Positions 6,839 through 7,884 of a stretch of DNA of 7,884 bases are shown piece after piece. Made by a program: the position numbers and the translations under genes. The notes beneath the pieces are model-generated. The model ran no database searches, was not told the DNA's origin, and saw nothing but the letters and a program-made list of their open reading frames with translations. This DNA is from Syntrophorhabdaceae bacterium (GTDB lineage: Bacteria > Desulfobacterota > Syntrophorhabdia > Syntrophorhabdales > Syntrophorhabdaceae). Within the stretch, counting starts at the first letter, position 1. Each line of letters begins with the position of its first letter. Where the stretch lies: positions 1-7,884 of the forward strand of contig JAOAFK010000101.1 of NCBI GenBank assembly GCA_026416315.1, given 5' to 3'.

Positions 6839-7865
6839 ACCGTAATATAACATTTAACTGGTTATGTAGATACATTAAGGTCTTCTCCATGGTATACACA
6901 AATGGTCTTGGAAAAAGACCCATCCAGAAAACAAGTATGCATAAGGGGATTAAATAGATAATCTCCCTTGTATTCATATCCGCTAATTCTCGCTTGTCTT
7001 CCCTACCCCATACGATCTGCTTTAAAAGCCTAAGCATATACGCTGCTGCAAGGACAGCCCCTGGTATGGCAAAAAGACCTGCAGCCTTATGCTCTTTAAA
7101 TATCCCGAGCAACACATATAACTCGCCGATAAAATTGTTTGTACCGGGGAAGGCAAAAGAAGATATGGCAAATAAACCAAAGAAGCCAACATATATAGGC
7201 ATGATTTTACCAAGTCCTGCATTATCAAATATCTGCCTACTATGGGTTCTCTCGTATATTATCCCTACACAGAGAAACAGTGCACCGGTTGTAACACCGT
7301 GGTTTAACATCTGAAGTAGTGCCCCTTCAAAACCAAAAAGGGTAAAGGAAAATATCCCAAGGGTCACAAATCCCATGTGGGCCACACTGGAATAGGCAAT
7401 GAGTTTTTTCATATCCGTCTGGCTAAGACACACATAACCACCATAAATTATGGCGATAATAGAAAGGACAATAAAATACGGTGCAAAGAGCTGGCTTGCC
7501 TTAGGGGTTATGGGCAGGCAGAACCTCATAAAGCCGTATGTCCCCATCTTTAAAAGCACACTTGCAAGAAATACACTGCCGGCTGTTGGTGCTTCTGTGT
7601 GGGCTGCCGGTAACCATGTATGGAAGGGAAACATGGGTACCTTAATGGCAAAGGCTATGGCGAATGCCAAAAATACCCATGCCTGAAATGTTAGGCTGTA
7701 ATCTCTATACATGGCGTTCGGTATGCTGAAGCTACCCGTTGTAAGGTATATGGCAATAATGGCCACAAGAAGGAACACACTGCCAAAAAGGGTATATATG
7801 AAGAATTTAATGGAGGCATAATCCCTCTGCGGCCCACCCCAGACAGCAATTAAAAGATACATAGG
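6837..7865 (-). CDS. nuoM: NADH-quinone oxidoreductase subunit M (complex I antiporter-like subunit), 5'-truncated at the contig end
   Basis: 342 genuine residues remain, beginning PMYLLIAVWGG. By comparison with E. coli NuoM (509 aa), about 145-150 N-terminal residues are missing, including the conserved Glu144 that lies only a few residues before the break. Remaining channel residues are present at family spacing: Lys75 (AIKVPMFPFHTWLPAAH), Lys106 (VLLKMGTYGF) and Glu248 (GTNNFIGELY), equivalent to E. coli Lys234, Lys265 and Glu407. The signature HTEAPTAGSVFLASVLLKMG region and DMKKLIAYSSVAHMGF confirm NuoM rather than NuoL or NuoN. It is an inner-membrane proton-translocating subunit. An apparent GTG start at 7880 exists only because the adapter is in frame, adding a false MYKRQ; the true start is off the contig. 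nuoN follows 8 bases downstream; nuoL would be expected upstream, beyond the window. Confidence 0.95.
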   Translation of the reverse strand, partial: PMYLLIAVWGGPQRDYASIKFFIYTLFGSVFLLVAIIAIYLTTGSFSIPNAMYRDYSLTFQAWVFLAFAIAFAIKVPMFPFHTWLPAAHTEAPTAGSVFLASVLLKMGTYGFMRFCLPITPKASQLFAPYFIVLSIIAIIYGGYVCLSQTDMKKLIAYSSVAHMGFVTLGIFSFTLFGFEGALLQMLNHGVTTGALFLCVGIIYERTHSRQIFDNAGLGKIMPIYVGFFGLFAISSFAFPGTNNFIGELYVLLGIFKEHKAAGLFAIPGAVLAAAYMLRLLKQIVWGREDKRELADMNTREIIYLIPLCILVFWMGLFPRPFVYTMEKTLMYLHNQLNVILR

Positions 7866-7884
7866 CTGTCTCTTATACACATCT
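7866..7884. other. Tn5 mosaic-end / Nextera sequencing adapter remnant (artefact)
   Basis: CTGTCTCTTATACACATCT is identical to the 19-bp Tn5 mosaic end used in transposase-based (Nextera) library preparation. It lies exactly at the window terminus and interrupts nuoM in a conserved membrane segment. It is untrimmed adapter at a contig end, not genomic DNA or a resident transposon. Confidence 0.95.

Noticed and set aside
7866..7884. A real Tn5-type transposon end inserted in nuoM.
   Set aside because: It is exactly the 19-base engineered mosaic end, located exactly at the sequence terminus, with no transposon body. Library adapter is the simple explanation.

Overview
The window is an end piece of an assembled bacterial contig. 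It carries six protein genes (two cut by the window edges) and no RNA genes, CRISPR arrays or insertion sequences. Base composition is moderately AT-rich. Arg is often AGG/AGA and Ile often ATA, most clearly in the first gene. Together with complex I genes, a Shine-Dalgarno-led gene layout, an exported DUF4384 protein and a WD40-caspase, this suggests a Gram-negative bacterium, perhaps of the Desulfobacterota/Nitrospirota kind. The taxonomic placement is an inference with low confidence.

Layout. Positions 1-1688 (+) hold the 3' part of a large caspase-family (peptidase C14) protein with WD40-like and Ig-like regions ahead of the catalytic domain. Positions 1791-2681 (+) hold an exported DUF4384-domain protein, probably its operon partner. 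A GC-rich hairpin at 2680-2709 separates this pair from the convergent gene katG (2721-4880, -), a complete catalase-peroxidase. A 115-bp AT-rich divergent control region (4881-4995) separates katG from a PerR-type peroxide sensor (4996-5448, +). The perR 3' end overlaps by 12 bp the 3' end of nuoN (5437-6828, -). Upstream of nuoN is nuoM (6837-7865, -), whose 5' part is missing because the contig stops there.

The last 19 bases (7866-7884) are not genomic. They match the Tn5 mosaic-end/Nextera library adapter exactly, and they give nuoM a spurious N-terminus 'MYKRQ'.

How the genes work together. PerR and KatG form a compact hydrogen-peroxide detection and detoxification module: PerR keeps the full set of regulatory-metal and zinc ligands, and KatG keeps all active-site and cofactor residues I could check. 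NuoM and NuoN are two proton-pumping subunits at the distal end of a complex I (NADH or other donor:quinone oxidoreductase) operon. The caspase/DUF4384 pair is the least understood part of the window and the best candidate for an undescribed system. It looks like a protease-containing signalling module with a separate exported partner, but nothing in the sequence shows its substrate or trigger.
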